A stretch of 64,000 nt of DNA from Vibrio superstes (GCF_003569005.1 NZ_BCUR01000004.1:1514003-1578002); one strand, 5' to 3'; counted from the stretch's first letter, positions 25,632 through 35,930 are shown. A program made the numbers and translations. The notes: generated by a model not told the origin, from the letters alone.

Positions 25632-27275
25632 ATGAAATCGATAGATTGGCAACTCGCAACTCCACAACACCATCAAGTAATAGACTCTAGTCTATCTCTT
25701 TTTCAATACCAAGAAGCCCCTTTTGTCTCATTACAGCCTCGATTAGACGCAAGTTTAAAGCGTTTTGTTGCGTTAGCAGATGATGCGCCTTTGTTGGCTA
25801 TCAACGGCTCTGATACCGTATCAGTAAAGAAAGATGTTGCCTCTATCCTTTCTCAGTTAACGCAAAAGAGTGTTCATCATACAGAATCTATTGTCGCTGA
25901 AGAATTGCTAGGAAGTTACATTGTCACTGATTCTGGTGATGTTCAATCATCAGTGGGTCTGTTTGAAAAACACAGTAACGGCTACCTAATTATTTCCGCC
26001 AACGCGGTGTTATCGCAACCGACTACTTTGTTGGCCATTCGTGCATTATTGGCTGGTGAAGACGTCGCTAGAGTGGCAGCAAGCAAGAATGGGTTTTCAC
26101 CTAAGCAACGCTTTAAAAGCGCTGTTAAGCTCATCATTGTCGGTGACCGCAATCAGTTGGCTGATTTAGATTATCTAGACCCAGCCTTCTCTTCTTCTCA
26201 CACAATGTTTACTGAAGTTGAAATGGACATTCGCGTCGATACGACTACAGCACCACTCTATTTAGGCTACATTGCGAGTCTAGTTCGAAGTGCTGGTTTG
26301 CCCGACATGTCTGCTGAAGCAATCCATAGCTTCTTAACGGCTGGTGCCCGCGTATGTGAAGAGCAACACTTTGCTCCACTATCAGCCTCTTGGATTCGAG
26401 CTTTGCTGCGAGAAGCTGCGCTAGAATCTAATTCAGAGACGATTGAAGCCAAGCATATAGATGCCGCACTTGAAGCTCGCTACTACCGAGAGTCTTATCT
26501 TCCAAATAGAGCACTTGACGACATTCTTGATGGCCAGGTTTTAATCCAAACCCAAGGTAATGAAGTTGGTCAGGTTAACGGCTTAACGGTAATTGATATC
26601 CCAGGTCACCCTGTTTCCTATGGAGAGCCTGCTCGTATTTCTTGTGTTATTCACTTTGGCGATGGTGATGTATCCGACGTTGAACGCAAGGCAGAACTGG
26701 GCGGCAACCTTCATGCTAAAGGCATGATGATTATGCAGGCCTTCCTGAGTAGTGCTCTTAATCTTGATGAGCCTTTGCCTTACTCTGCTTCTATCGTATT
26801 TGAGCAATCATATAGTGAGGTGGATGGCGATAGTGCTTCTTTAGCGGAACTTTGTGCCTTTGTGAGTGCCTTATCTGGTTATGAAATCAAGCAAAATATT
26901 GCGGTAACCGGCGCTGTTGACCAGTTTGGTCGTGTTCAAGCGGTTGGCGGACTCAATGAGAAAATTGAAGGCTTCTTCTATGTTTGTGCCCATCAAGGAT
27001 TAACGGGCGACCAAGGGGTTATTCTGCCGAAGTCGAACCTAAGACACCTTTCATTGCACAAAGATGTTGTTGACGCAATTAAGCAAGACAAGTTCCATAT
27101 CTGGAGCGTAGAGGATGTAAACCAAGCTTTACCTATCATCACAGGACAAGCATTTAGTGGCGAGAGTGATGATACTATCTTAAATAAAATCGCCGAGCGC
27201 ATCGACCGACTCAATCAGCACGATATCAGCGAAAGTTTACTTGATCGCTTAAAAAGAGTGCTGTTTAGGGACTGA
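25632..27275 (+). CDS. lonH: Lon-related protease LonH (YcbZ-like)
   Basis: The protein has 547 residues. The N-terminal half is a degenerate AAA region ([20 protein letters not shown]), and a helical region follows. The C-terminal Lon-type proteolytic domain has the Ser in [11 protein letters not shown] and the Lys in [11 protein letters not shown], the Ser-Lys dyad of the family. It lies upstream of fabA, as in E. coli (matP, ycbZ, fabA order). Its biological substrates are not established. The stop codon overlaps a FadR-like site for fabA. Confidence 0.88.
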   Translation: MKSIDWQLATPQHHQVIDSSLSLFQYQEAPFVSLQPRLDASLKRFVALADDAPLLAINGSDTVSVKKDVASILSQLTQKSVHHTESIVAEELLGSYIVTDSGDVQSSVGLFEKHSNGYLIISANAVLSQPTTLLAIRALLAGEDVARVAASKNGFSPKQRFKSAVKLIIVGDRNQLADLDYLDPAFSSSHTMFTEVEMDIRVDTTTAPLYLGYIASLVRSAGLPDMSAEAIHSFLTAGARVCEEQHFAPLSASWIRALLREAALESNSETIEAKHIDAALEARYYRESYLPNRALDDILDGQVLIQTQGNEVGQVNGLTVIDIPGHPVSYGEPARISCVIHFGDGDVSDVERKAELGGNLHAKGMMIMQAFLSSALNLDEPLPYSASIVFEQSYSEVDGDSASLAELCAFVSALSGYEIKQNIAVTGAVDQFGRVQAVGGLNEKIEGFFYVCAHQGLTGDQGVILPKSNLRHLSLHKDVVDAIKQDKFHIWSVEDVNQALPIITGQAFSGESDDTILNKIAERIDRLNQHDISESLLDRLKRVLFRD

Positions 27276-27287
27276 TCGGAGTTGTAA
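27271..27287 (+). promoter_or_regulatory. FadR-like operator in the fabA promoter
   Basis: ACTGATCGGAGTTGTAA resembles the FadR activator site of E. coli fabA as I remember it (CTGATCGGACTTGTT). It is followed by a -10-like TATACT at 27292-27297, about 45 bp before the fabA start. Confidence 0.5.
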
Positions 27288-27342
27288 GTACTATACTGCA
27301 TCACATAAGATGCAGGTTCAAAAAATCTGGAGACTCAATACA

Positions 27343-27873
27343 ATGCAACAAAAACCTTGCGATATCGCAAACTCATATGATCGTGACGACCTATTAGCAT
27401 CAAGCCGTGGTGAGCTATTTGGCCCTCAAGGTCCTCAATTACCAGCTCCTAACATGCTGATGATGGACCGAGTGACTAAAATGTCACAGACCGAAGGTGA
27501 GTTTGGCAAAGGTCTTATTACTGCAGAACTAGATATTACTCCAGACCTTTGGTTTTTCGATTGTCACTTCCCAGGTGACCCTGTAATGCCTGGCTGTCTT
27601 GGTCTAGACGCTATGTGGCAACTCGTTGGTTTCTTCCTTGGCTGGATCGGCGGCGAAGGTAAAGGTCGTGCACTTGGTGTAGGCGAAGTTAAATTCACAG
27701 GTCAGATTCTTCCTACAGCGAAGAAGGTAACCTACGAAATTAACATGAAGCGCGTAGTTAACCGTAAACTGGTTATGGGCATGGCTGATGGCCGCGTGCT
27801 AGTAGACGGTAAAGAAATCTACGTTGCTAAAGACCTTAAAGTGGGTCTTTTCCAAGATACATCTAAGTTCTAA
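27343..27873 (+). CDS. fabA: 3-hydroxydecanoyl-[acyl-carrier-protein] dehydratase/isomerase
   Basis: The protein has 176 residues (E. coli FabA about 172). The catalytic His75 is in [15 protein letters not shown] and Asp89 in [21 protein letters not shown] and [18 protein letters not shown] are diagnostic. FabA makes and isomerises the 10-carbon enoyl-ACP that starts unsaturated fatty acid synthesis. The frame extends upstream to 27310, but CTGGAG before the ATG at 27343 and alignment with known N-termini ([18 protein letters not shown]) fix the start. Confidence 0.97.
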   Translation: MQQKPCDIANSYDRDDLLASSRGELFGPQGPQLPAPNMLMMDRVTKMSQTEGEFGKGLITAELDITPDLWFFDCHFPGDPVMPGCLGLDAMWQLVGFFLGWIGGEGKGRALGVGEVKFTGQILPTAKKVTYEINMKRVVNRKLVMGMADGRVLVDGKEIYVAKDLKVGLFQDTSKF

Positions 27874-27896
27874 GACTGATTTAAATCTTTTCTTCT

Positions 27897-27927
27897 AAAG
27901 CCATGACCTTGTGTCATGGCTTTTTTT
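27897..27927 (+). terminator. Terminator of fabA
   Basis: A perfect 11-bp stem (AAAGCCATGAC/GTCATGGCTTT) with a 5-nt loop is followed by TTTT. Confidence 0.94.
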
Positions 27928-28031
27928 GTTGCGCCCTTTTCTATTGTTCTAGTAGATAGTTTTTTGAGGAAGAAGTGGATTAGATCTATATTATGCATCT
28001 AAATATTTTAGTTATAGTGCGTTAAGCATGT

Positions 28032-28058
28032 AAAAACAAGACCCCATCTGGGGTCTGT
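28032..28058 (-). terminator. Terminator of rmf
   Basis: Read leftward, AGACCCC-AGAT-GGGGTCT is followed by TGTTTTTAC, 11 bp past the rmf stop. Confidence 0.88.
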
Positions 28059-28068
28059 TTGGATGAGG

Positions 28069-28242
28069 TTATTTATATAGACCGGATTCCATGTCACCTT
28101 TCGCGTCTCTCCAACCGCCCAACCATTGTGATTTGGCATCGGTTTGCTGGTATGGGCAAGTATCGCTTGAGCGACCATTAAGCCCCGCTTTGTAACCTTG
28201 GGACTGTGCTCTCTCAAGACGGTCGCGTTTTTGTCTCTTCAT
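28069..28242 (-). CDS. rmf: Ribosome modulation factor
   Basis: This 57-residue basic protein (MKRQKRDRLERAQSQGYKAGLNGRS...CPYQQTDAKSQWLGGWRDAKGDMESGLY) matches Rmf over its whole length. Rmf dimerises 70S ribosomes into inactive 100S particles in stationary phase. The open frame extends 37 codons upstream, but those residues are unlike Rmf and an AGAGG site precedes the ATG at 28242. The gene is next to fabA, as in E. coli. Confidence 0.96.
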   Translation of the reverse strand: MKRQKRDRLERAQSQGYKAGLNGRSSDTCPYQQTDAKSQWLGGWRDAKGDMESGLYK

Positions 28243-28407
28243 AGTTAAATCCTCTAACCTTTCGATAAACAAACTAAAGGCGCAATAAATTTCTTTGTAC
28301 GCGAGTATGGGATATATCAGTCCGTTAATGTTTTCTGAAGTATCTACGTTCAAAGAATGTCGAAGCGCCCATATAAGATTCGTCTATAAATGGCATTTTC
28401 TCAAGGT

Positions 28408-28445
28408 GAAAAAAAGGACAACACACAAATTGTGATGTTGTCCTT
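28408..28445 (-). terminator. Terminator of the uup-DUF3466 unit
   Basis: Read leftward, an interrupted stem (AAGGACAACA/TGTTGTCC) with inner CACAA/TTGTG pairing is followed by TTTTTTT, about 42 bp past the DUF3466 stop. Confidence 0.88.
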
Positions 28446-28486
28446 CGTTAACTATACCGTGGGTCTTCTTTAGAAATATTGAAGAA

Positions 28487-30430
28487 TTACTTTTTCAGTT
28501 TTCTGCGAAGTCCTATAAGACCAAGTAAACCCAGCATCCAAGGAGCCACACTGCCCCCCTGACGTTCAACGGCTTCCTGCTCTACACTTCGAGGGGTAAT
28601 TGTTGCGGTCGCTTCTGGTGAATTAAAATCAATCGTAGGTACCAACTTAACGGCTACGACAGTTTCAGTTCCTGTACCACCATCACAGTATGCATTATGA
28701 CCAGTATTATCATAACCGCCAGCACAGTACAGCGCTGTCGCCGCAATCTCACCTTTATCGTTAATGTCTGAAGCTGCAATGATACGGAACTGGTTGTTAT
28801 TCCCGGAGGTATCATCGTCATTTGTTAGGTCATCAAGCCACCAAGCACGGTTTTGAAACAATGCTCGACGTGTAGTATGTGTGCCAACATCGAAATCGTA
28901 TGGGTTAATAAACCCACGATGTCTACGTTGCTTACCATTGTATTCACGTGCTGTTTCAGCATCAATAATACCTACAATTTCATTGTAGTTATTCACCGCT
29001 TTCGCTTCGCCACCAGAGCCGGAGAAGAAGATAGACTCTCCCGTTTCAGACAGGTAAGTCGCCGAAGGTGACTCGGCCGCCGCATCCGCTACAAAAATAC
29101 GATTGGCCGCGGCACCATTTTCTGGATAGAAGCCACTACGCTTGGATTCACCAATAACAAGCAAATTGTTATTGATATCAGTTGCACGAGTGTTGGCGTA
29201 GATGTAATCGCCATCATCTTCTACTTCAGCTCTAGCAATGTACTTCGTTGTCCATTGATTGTCCGTTGTAGGTAAAGGTTCACCAACTGCGAAATTCGGA
29301 TAAAAAATCGAGGCTTGCATTAGAAGGTTATTATCATCTCTTCTGGTGTTATAACCAACAAGTAAAGGCTGGCCTTCATATTCAGTAGGCTCCGCTGTGC
29401 TACCATCCTCATTTTGGATAAGCGCACTGTTAGGTACTACAGCGCCACGCACACTCGACATATACGACTTCTGATCACGAATAAACTCTGTGTCTTCACT
29501 CAGCTTATTCCAAGTAGCAACTGATATACCGGTTGAACCATCGCTACTCCAGATAAAGCCCTTTGTAGAAAAAGCAAAATTCTGACAGTAATCTTTCGCG
29601 CCAGGATCAGCTATAGATTCTCCGTCGCTAAAGCAGCGACCAACATCACGACCATCGTAGTCTTTATCGCCATCACCATAATCAAAAGGCGCTACCGATG
29701 CACTTCCTACTATGTAAGTTGGTCCTGTACCAGCGGGATAAACAAATGAATCGAATGCCATGGTTCGCCCCATTTTAGTGACAATGTCACTAACTGGTTC
29801 ATCATTGAAAGTGGTAGCTGGCGGCAAGATAGTTGTGCCCACAAATCCACGCTCACGATAAGCAAGCCCATAATTACCAAAGTCATAGTAGCCACTACTT
29901 GTGGTTCCCATAACTTGGTCATCTACACTGTATTTGTTTACGATAACGTTGTTAGAGCCAGAAACTAAGGTGCCACCACCAGGGACATAAGCACTAGTTG
30001 GTGTAGCCATTATCTGAGCGCCGTTATCAAATCCATTTGCGTTAGCGGTATAGCCCCAATAATAGGCTTCACGTTCGCGCTCTAGACCACCCGAATTGTT
30101 TATTCCTTCCCACTCCCTTGTAGCCCAGTTCTCACAACTGTTGTAGCCAAGTTGGCGGTAACAATAGCTTTCAATATCGCCAAAGTCTTGATAAACAAAA
30201 GTGTTATCAAGGCCAAAAGGGGCTTCATCGCGAAACGGTAAACCGTCTGTACCATTTCTGGTATCACCGGCCACACTACCCGTTTCATCAATGGCACTAC
30301 CATAAGATTCAAGGCCAAGGCCCGTTGGTAGTGTGACCATCTCTACGTTGTAAAGATTGGCACTTGCACTGTAAGATGCCATAACCAAAGTGGCTACGGC
30401 TGAAAGTTTAAAGATACGACTGCAATTCAA
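28487..30430 (-). CDS. DUF3466 family secreted protein with GlyGly-CTERM sorting tail
   Basis: The product has 647 residues. A signal peptide (about 1-24, ending ASA) precedes a long Asp/Asn/Tyr-rich body with repeated GI.D..G.VAG-like elements (SAIDETGSVAG, VNNYNEIVGI, INDKGEIAATAL), as in DUF3466 repeats. The C-terminus GGSVAPWMLGLLGLIGLRRKLKK is a GlyGly-CTERM signal, processed by rhombosortase and exported by type II secretion (family knowledge). The start is a TTG 6 bp after the uup stop, with AGGA inside uup, so it is probably translated from the uup transcript. A matS site lies at 29778. Confidence 0.88.
   Translation of the reverse strand: MNCSRIFKLSAVATLVMASYSASANLYNVEMVTLPTGLGLESYGSAIDETGSVAGDTRNGTDGLPFRDEAPFGLDNTFVYQDFGDIESYCYRQLGYNSCENWATREWEGINNSGGLEREREAYYWGYTANANGFDNGAQIMATPTSAYVPGGGTLVSGSNNVIVNKYSVDDQVMGTTSSGYYDFGNYGLAYRERGFVGTTILPPATTFNDEPVSDIVTKMGRTMAFDSFVYPAGTGPTYIVGSASVAPFDYGDGDKDYDGRDVGRCFSDGESIADPGAKDYCQNFAFSTKGFIWSSDGSTGISVATWNKLSEDTEFIRDQKSYMSSVRGAVVPNSALIQNEDGSTAEPTEYEGQPLLVGYNTRRDDNNLLMQASIFYPNFAVGEPLPTTDNQWTTKYIARAEVEDDGDYIYANTRATDINNNLLVIGESKRSGFYPENGAAANRIFVADAAAESPSATYLSETGESIFFSGSGGEAKAVNNYNEIVGIIDAETAREYNGKQRRHRGFINPYDFDVGTHTTRRALFQNRAWWLDDLTNDDDTSGNNNQFRIIAASDINDKGEIAATALYCAGGYDNTGHNAYCDGGTGTETVVAVKLVPTIDFNSPEATATITPRSVEQEAVERQGGSVAPWMLGLLGLIGLRRKLKK
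29778..29790. other. matS site (MatP binding), exact consensus
   Basis: GTGACAATGTCAC fits GTGACRNYGTCAC at every position. It lies inside the DUF3466 gene, 5.2 kb right of dif. Confidence 0.85.
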
Positions 30431-30436
30431 AATATC

Positions 30437-32350
30437 TTATTCCTGCTGCATTGCTTCGAGCTCTTCCCAGCGCTCAAATGCTATTTCTAGTTCCTGTTCC
30501 TTGGAGGCTAGCTCCTCTAGCACAGGCTGTGTTTCCTCTACTGGAAGTGCAAAAAATGCGGGGTCATTAACCCTTTCCTGTAGGCCTTCTAATTGTTCTT
30601 CAAGTTGTTCCAGAAGCTGTGGTAACGATTCTAACTCACGTTGCAACTTATACGACAACTTTTTACTGGTATTGCGACTTGGTTTGCTTGCTGCCTTGTC
30701 TTTAACCACAACATCAGACGAACTCGCAACAAATTCCTGCCTAGAGGCCTTAACTTGTGCTCGCTGCTGCTGTGCGTCATGGTAACCACCAACAAACTCT
30801 TCGATACGGCCATTGCCTTCAAAGATCCAACTCGCCATTACAGTGTTATCCACAAACTCACGATCGTGGCTTACCAAAAGTAATGTTCCCTGATAGTTGG
30901 CAAGCAAATCCTCTAAAAGTTCCAAAGTTTCGATATCTAAATCATTGGTTGGCTCATCGAGCACCAATAAATTGTTCGATCTTAAGAAAATTCTAGCCAA
31001 AAGCAGGCGGTTTTTCTCACCACCAGAAAGTGCTTTAACCGGAGAACGAGCTCGACGTGGCGAGAACAAGAAATCTTGGAGGTAGCTAAGTGCATGACGC
31101 TCCCTGCCCCCCACCATAACTTCCTGTTTACCGTCTGCAAGGTTATCGATAACTGTCTTTTCTGGGTCTAATGCTTCACGGTACTGATCAAAATACGCAA
31201 CTTCAAGCTTAGTGCCGCAGTGTAAGCGACCTGAGTCAGCTTCTAGTTGGCCTAACATCAGTTTAAGTAAGGTACTCTTACCACAGCCGTTAGGGCCAAT
31301 CAGGGCAATCTTATCGCCTCTCATTACCGTAAAACTAAAGTCATCAACAATCTGCTGACCATCAATTTGGTAGCTCAGGTTCTGTGCTTCAAACACAATC
31401 TTACCACTGCGGGTACCATCATCGATTTGAATATTGGCTTTACCCTGCACTTCAATGCGATCTTTGCGTTCACGGCGTAACTGTTTAAGCGCTCTTACGC
31501 GACCTTCGTTACGGGTACGACGAGCTTTAATGCCCTGGCGAATCCACGTTTCTTCTTGTGCGAGCTTTTTATCAAACTCGGCGTTCTGAGCCTCTTCTAC
31601 ACGTATCGCTTCTTCTTTATCGATAAGATATTGCTGATAGTTGCCAGGGAATGACGACAGCTTACCTCTATCGAGATCAACAATTCGGGTCGCCATAGAT
31701 TGGATAAAGCTTCTATCGTGCGAGATAAAGATTATTGAACCGCGAAAATCCTTTAGAAACGTCTCTAACCACTCAATGGTAGTGACATCCAGGTGGTTTG
31801 TGGGCTCATCAAGAAGCAGTACGTCTGGGTCACACACTAATGCGCGAGCCAACGCGGCTTTACGTTGCCAACCGCCCGAAAGGTCCGTCAGCAAGGTATG
31901 ACCGTCTAAACCTAGCGCTTCCAATACATTGGTAATACGGCTTTCAAAGCGCCAAGCACCACTGTGCTCTAGCTGTTCCTGTACCTTGGATAAGCGGTTA
32001 ATATTCTTTTCGCTAGGGTCCTCAGCGACAAGATCCAACTGATCTTGATAGATCTTAAGCTGTTTTCCTATTTCAGCTAGGCCTTCTGATACGTAATCAA
32101 GGACAGTGCCGGCTTGGTTTCGTGGTGGATCTTGCTCAAGGCGGGATACCACCACATCTTGAGTGATCTGCATGTGGCCATCGTCCATCTGCACATCACC
32201 CGCGATGACCTTCATCAGGGTAGATTTACCGGCACCATTTCGACCGACTAGACAGACGCGCTCTTTTTCTTGTAGCTGGAAGTCGGCGTTATCCAATAAA
32301 GGGATATCACCGAATGCCAATTGACCATTATGAATGGTAAGTAATGCCAT
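30437..32350 (-). CDS. uup: ABC-F ATPase Uup
   Basis: This 637-residue protein has two ABC cassettes without membrane domains. Walker A motifs are GRNGAGKST (near 37) and GPNGCGKST (near 345); signature motifs are LSGGWQRKAALARAL and LSGGEKNRLLLARIF; Walker B is LLLDEPTNHLD and LVLDEPTNDLD. The C-terminal coiled coil (about 560-635, Glu/Leu-rich) is the Uup nucleic-acid-binding tail. It acts on ribosomes or branched DNA intermediates and limits transposon excision in E. coli. Its start overlaps the upstream glutaredoxin-like gene by 23 bp. An exact KOPS lies within. Confidence 0.95.
   Translation of the reverse strand: MALLTIHNGQLAFGDIPLLDNADFQLQEKERVCLVGRNGAGKSTLMKVIAGDVQMDDGHMQITQDVVVSRLEQDPPRNQAGTVLDYVSEGLAEIGKQLKIYQDQLDLVAEDPSEKNINRLSKVQEQLEHSGAWRFESRITNVLEALGLDGHTLLTDLSGGWQRKAALARALVCDPDVLLLDEPTNHLDVTTIEWLETFLKDFRGSIIFISHDRSFIQSMATRIVDLDRGKLSSFPGNYQQYLIDKEEAIRVEEAQNAEFDKKLAQEETWIRQGIKARRTRNEGRVRALKQLRRERKDRIEVQGKANIQIDDGTRSGKIVFEAQNLSYQIDGQQIVDDFSFTVMRGDKIALIGPNGCGKSTLLKLMLGQLEADSGRLHCGTKLEVAYFDQYREALDPEKTVIDNLADGKQEVMVGGRERHALSYLQDFLFSPRRARSPVKALSGGEKNRLLLARIFLRSNNLLVLDEPTNDLDIETLELLEDLLANYQGTLLLVSHDREFVDNTVMASWIFEGNGRIEEFVGGYHDAQQQRAQVKASRQEFVASSSDVVVKDKAASKPSRNTSKKLSYKLQRELESLPQLLEQLEEQLEGLQERVNDPAFFALPVEETQPVLEELASKEQELEIAFERWEELEAMQQE
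31102..31109 (-). other. KOPS (FtsK-orienting sequence)
   Basis: The plus strand reads CCCTGCCC, so GGGCAGGG lies on the minus strand and points leftward to dif. Confidence 0.5.
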
Positions 32351-32567
32351 TATTCTCTAACCACTGTTGTAATTGTTGTAAGTTGAAGGGCCAGTTAAGC
32401 TCTGAGTTTTCAATGTGAACCACAGGTATTGTGACCCCGTAACGTGAAAACAGCTCATCATCGAATGCTATATCAAGGATTTGGGGTTCAACTCCTACTG
32501 TGAGCAGCAGCTTATGTGCTTGCTCACAGAGATGACACCCTTCAGTGCTGTATAGAATTACGCTCAC
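32328..32567 (-). CDS. Glutaredoxin-like (DUF836) protein
   Basis: This 79-residue protein has a thioredoxin-fold start, VILYSTEGCHLCEQAHKLL, with a CHLC redox motif. IPVVHIENSELNWPF follows, with the cis-Pro and the Asn/Trp-Pro ending typical of DUF836. Its redox partner is unknown. The start is a GTG whose G is also the last base of the rlmKL TAG stop (TAGTG); the longer upstream frame lies within rlmKL and is not needed. The 3' end overlaps uup by 23 bp, giving one coupled operon rlmKL-grx-uup-DUF3466. Confidence 0.85.
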   Translation of the reverse strand: MSVILYSTEGCHLCEQAHKLLLTVGVEPQILDIAFDDELFSRYGVTIPVVHIENSELNWPFNLQQLQQWLENNGITYHS

Positions 32568-34696
32568 TACGCATTCTTCTCCAAAGAGACCAACCAGCAA
32601 TTGTGAATGTGCTTGTTGCGAGCAAAGTCCAGTGGCAACGTCTTATCTGAGATATTCTGCGCTCTAAGGCCCAGCTCTTTAATCGCCTCTAGGTCCATTT
32701 TGAACTGGCGCTTATTGTTTGAGAAAACAATGGTCCCTTCAGGACGTAACAATCTCTTTAGGTGCGTCATGAGTTGGATATGGTCGCGCTGAATATCAAA
32801 TGTCTGCTTCATTCTCTTAGAGTTTGAGAATGTAGGCGGATCGATAAAGATAAGATCGTACTGCCCTGTTGCCGTTTCTAGCCATTGTAAGCAATCCGCT
32901 TGTACAAATTGGTGTTGCTTGCCCTTGATGCCGTTAATGGCTAAGTTCTCTTTTGCCCAATCCAAGTAGGTATTCGACATATCAACCGTTGTAGTTGATT
33001 TAGCGCCACCTACAGCGGCGTGAACCGTTGCACTGCCTGTGTAAGCAAACAGGTTCAGGAAGTCACACCCTGCTGCCATCTGACCTATCTTACGTCGCGT
33101 CAGCTTGTGATCGAGGAATAAACCCGTATCTAAGTAGTCGAACAGGTTTACTTTTAACTGAACACCATATTCGTTCACTTGCATCTGATGGGATTTTTGC
33201 GCCAATTTTTGATATTGGTTGGTGCCTTTTTGTCTCTGACGTACCTTAAGAACGACATTATTGGCCTCTACTCCTGTTACTTGAATAGATGCACGAATGA
33301 TGTCAGTCAGCCTACGCTTAGCCACTTCTGGGTCGATAGTCTTCGGCGCCGCATACTCTTGAATAACCAGGTGATCTGGATAGACATCAATAGCAACATT
33401 GTAATCGGGAAGGTCAGCATCGTAGATTCTGTAGCAATCTAGGTGCTCTTTCTTTGCCCACTTACCAATTTTGCCAATGTTCTTTTTCAAGCGGTTGGCA
33501 AAGTCTGGTGCCACAATGGCTTCAGTCTTTGGCGCATCTGTAGTGGAGGCAGCTTTAGCAGAAATCGCGTAGTTCTTCTGTAAACAGTTCAAAGCACCAT
33601 TGTTCACTTTGTATTGCTTATCAGCGCGCATACGAAGACAGCTAAGCAGTTCATCGGAGCTTGAGAAGATAGACGCATTCCAGCCACCAAACTGTGCCTT
33701 CATCTGCGCACCAAACTCAGAGTAAAGAGCAATTAGGCCCGGCTCAGTACTTAGACGCTCACCGTATGGCGGGTTACAGATAATGGTACCTTCAGCTGAA
33801 TCCTTAGGCGCTTCAATTTGCGTTGCATCGCCCAAGCGAAAATCAATCAAGCCTTCGATGCCCGCTCTTACCGCATTCTTTTTCGCTGTTTCTAAAACGC
33901 GCGGATCATTGTCGTAGCCGATCACTGGCACTTCAAACTTGTTGATACCGCGACGTCCGACAACTTTAGCTTCAGATTTTACTTCAGCCCACAGTGCGTA
34001 ATCGAAATCTTTAAGGTTCTCAAGGCTCCAACTAGTGCGAGCGTGACCGGGTACCACATTGGCTGCCAGCATTACGGCTTCTATCAGTAGAGTACCTGAA
34101 CCGCACATTGGGTCGATAAGCGGAGATTGCTTATCCCAGCCGCTTCTCATCACGATGGATGCCGCTAGCGTCTCACGCAAAGGTGCACGTCCGGCTTCGG
34201 TACGATAACCGCGCTGGTTGAGCCCTTGTCCCACCATATCGACACCCAATATTGCATCTTCTCTATGAAGACGAACATGAATGCGAAGATCTGGACGATC
34301 TTTGCTGATCTCAGGTCGAGGCAGGTTAGCTTTGGTGAAGGTATCAACGATGGCGTCTTTAACCTTCATTGCACCATATTGGCTATTGCGTATTTCACGG
34401 TTAGTACCATTAAAGTCCACAATAATAGATTTGTTTGCGTCAAATAGGTTCGGCCAACGTACGGACATGCATGACAGATATAAATCCATATCGTCTACGC
34501 ATTTGAACTCTGCAAGAACACGTACAAAACGCGAAGCGGTACGGCTAGACAAACAGGCTTTATAGATCTGTTCTAAATCTGCCTTAAATCGCACCCCTGC
34601 CTGTACAGGTTTTAGGTCTTCAATTCCCAAGTTCTTAAGTTCCTCTACCAATAAATTTTCTAAACCATTGGCCGTTACCGCAAGGTATTGATGCAT
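32567..34696 (-). CDS. rlmL: Bifunctional 23S rRNA methyltransferase RlmKL
   Basis: The protein has about 709 residues. An N-terminal THUMP domain (about 40-155) precedes the RlmL methyltransferase (m2G2445), with [13 protein letters not shown] and [10 protein letters not shown]. The C-terminal RlmK methyltransferase (m7G2069) shows [16 protein letters not shown] and [14 protein letters not shown]. The fusion and length match E. coli RlmKL. The ATG at 34696 gives the expected [16 protein letters not shown] start; a GTG three codons earlier is the alternative. Confidence 0.96.
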   Translation of the reverse strand: MHQYLAVTANGLENLLVEELKNLGIEDLKPVQAGVRFKADLEQIYKACLSSRTASRFVRVLAEFKCVDDMDLYLSCMSVRWPNLFDANKSIIVDFNGTNREIRNSQYGAMKVKDAIVDTFTKANLPRPEISKDRPDLRIHVRLHREDAILGVDMVGQGLNQRGYRTEAGRAPLRETLAASIVMRSGWDKQSPLIDPMCGSGTLLIEAVMLAANVVPGHARTSWSLENLKDFDYALWAEVKSEAKVVGRRGINKFEVPVIGYDNDPRVLETAKKNAVRAGIEGLIDFRLGDATQIEAPKDSAEGTIICNPPYGERLSTEPGLIALYSEFGAQMKAQFGGWNASIFSSSDELLSCLRMRADKQYKVNNGALNCLQKNYAISAKAASTTDAPKTEAIVAPDFANRLKKNIGKIGKWAKKEHLDCYRIYDADLPDYNVAIDVYPDHLVIQEYAAPKTIDPEVAKRRLTDIIRASIQVTGVEANNVVLKVRQRQKGTNQYQKLAQKSHQMQVNEYGVQLKVNLFDYLDTGLFLDHKLTRRKIGQMAAGCDFLNLFAYTGSATVHAAVGGAKSTTTVDMSNTYLDWAKENLAINGIKGKQHQFVQADCLQWLETATGQYDLIFIDPPTFSNSKRMKQTFDIQRDHIQLMTHLKRLLRPEGTIVFSNNKRQFKMDLEAIKELGLRAQNISDKTLPLDFARNKHIHNCWLVSLEKNA

Positions 34697-35227
34697 GTTA
34701 ATCACTAAGCTGCTAATAAAATGGCGTTAATTATAAACCCTTCTAATTGGAAATTCCGAAATTTCTCCCTTAATTGGCTCTAATTGTTCATTTCTAGAGC
34801 ACCACTTTGTGTTGGTTGACTTTCAACACGCTTGTCTCAGCAGATAATCACTCTTCTCTATTTTTCACGGCAAATTGGTACTCATACCGATAGTGAATGC
34901 TTATTCATACTATTTTTGGTATATACCAGTGCGCATTTAAGACTGAAAGTTACCTACAAAAAGCGCTAAAAAGGGAAATAAAACCGGTAATCCCCCCTCC
35001 AATTGGCACGTTGCAGCGGTAATGAGGACAAAAAAGAATTTAAAAAATGTGCACTTGCAACAGCTGGCATCACACTAATAAGGATTAATTAGAGTGACTT
35101 AGTGAAATTGTGAGATGGGATTACTCAACTTGATGGGTATTCAAGCAAAGAAAAAGGCCGCTTTAGAGAGACTCTAAAACGACCTTGGGGAATAACAGTG
35201 AGTGTTTTTTATCGCAATTAGCGGGAG
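34697..35227. other. Intergenic region between zapC and rlmKL
   Basis: About 530 bp are AT-rich and hold the rlmKL promoter region and, at the right end, the zapC terminator. I see no convincing gene or RNA; GGAAATTCCGAAATTTCTCC near 34749 is a local inverted repeat. The ycbX gene found here in E. coli is absent. Confidence 0.5.
35151..35186 (-). terminator. Terminator of zapC
   Basis: A long imperfect stem (AAGGCCGCTTTAGAG/CTCTAAAACGACCTT) has a 3-nt loop and TTT on its minus-strand exit, 42 bp past the zapC stop. Confidence 0.78.
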
Positions 35228-35770
35228 CTAGGACACCATTTGAATGTGGCTTTGACAGAACATGGTATTGGCTGAGCGCATTCTGTCGTGCATTACCTTA
35301 ATAGGTTCACAAAACGACATCGCTTTACTTCCGGTAAGGTAAAAGTCTTCCGTACTGACTGATATGACGATGCTCGCTGTTTCTGACGATTCCACCACCA
35401 TAAAGTGGCCAGTATTGTATTCGTTTTGCAGTTCAACAATCTCCCCTTCCTGTGGCTGATATCCTGCAGACTGGGTTTCAAAGAACCAGCTTTTTGGCTG
35501 CACAGGCTTATGGAAGCGCTTAACTGTCACTGCTTTAAGTACAAGTTCAGCTTGTCGTGGGATAGATAAAGGTAGGCCTTTAACAGAGTCTTGGAATACA
35601 TGATAGATATCGGCGTCTTCAACTGAAAACGGCTGCGGAGTAAATGCAGATTCGATAAGAACTTTGCGAGGGAGATCAGAGCGAAATACCATGTCTTCGC
35701 TAATCTCAAGCATCAGAGAGGATTTATCCTCGTCGTAGTACCAATTCCATGTATCGCTTAGCTTAAGCAT
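35228..35770 (-). CDS. zapC: Cell division protein ZapC
   Basis: The protein has 180 residues, equal to E. coli ZapC. The N-terminal MLKLSDTWNWYYDEDKSSLMLEISEDMVFRS is diagnostic and the rest (SVEDADIYHVFQD, LCEP-like C-terminal part) follows the family. ZapC bundles FtsZ filaments at mid-cell. The frame extends 21 codons upstream, but GGACAGAG before the ATG at 35770 and the family N-terminus fix the start. It lies between pyrD and rlmKL, as in E. coli. Confidence 0.93.
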   Translation of the reverse strand: MLKLSDTWNWYYDEDKSSLMLEISEDMVFRSDLPRKVLIESAFTPQPFSVEDADIYHVFQDSVKGLPLSIPRQAELVLKAVTVKRFHKPVQPKSWFFETQSAGYQPQEGEIVELQNEYNTGHFMVVESSETASIVISVSTEDFYLTGSKAMSFCEPIKVMHDRMRSANTMFCQSHIQMVS

Positions 35771-35863
35771 AACTCTGTCCTGTTTTAAACTCGGTTTAAG
35801 TAAGGCGCTACACCATCCCTTTGCAGGGTCCACGTTACTTTCCGATAATTCTACTAACAGGAG

Positions 35864-35895
35864 ACGAAAAAAAAAGGGGAAAACAATTCCCCTTC
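35864..35895 (-). terminator. Terminator of pyrD
   Basis: Read leftward, AAGGGGAA-TTG-TTTTCCCCTT is followed by a run of T, about 35 bp past the pyrD stop. Confidence 0.9.
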
Positions 35896-35930
35896 TCTTT
35901 AGCTAAACAGTTGGTTTTACTGCAAATTGA

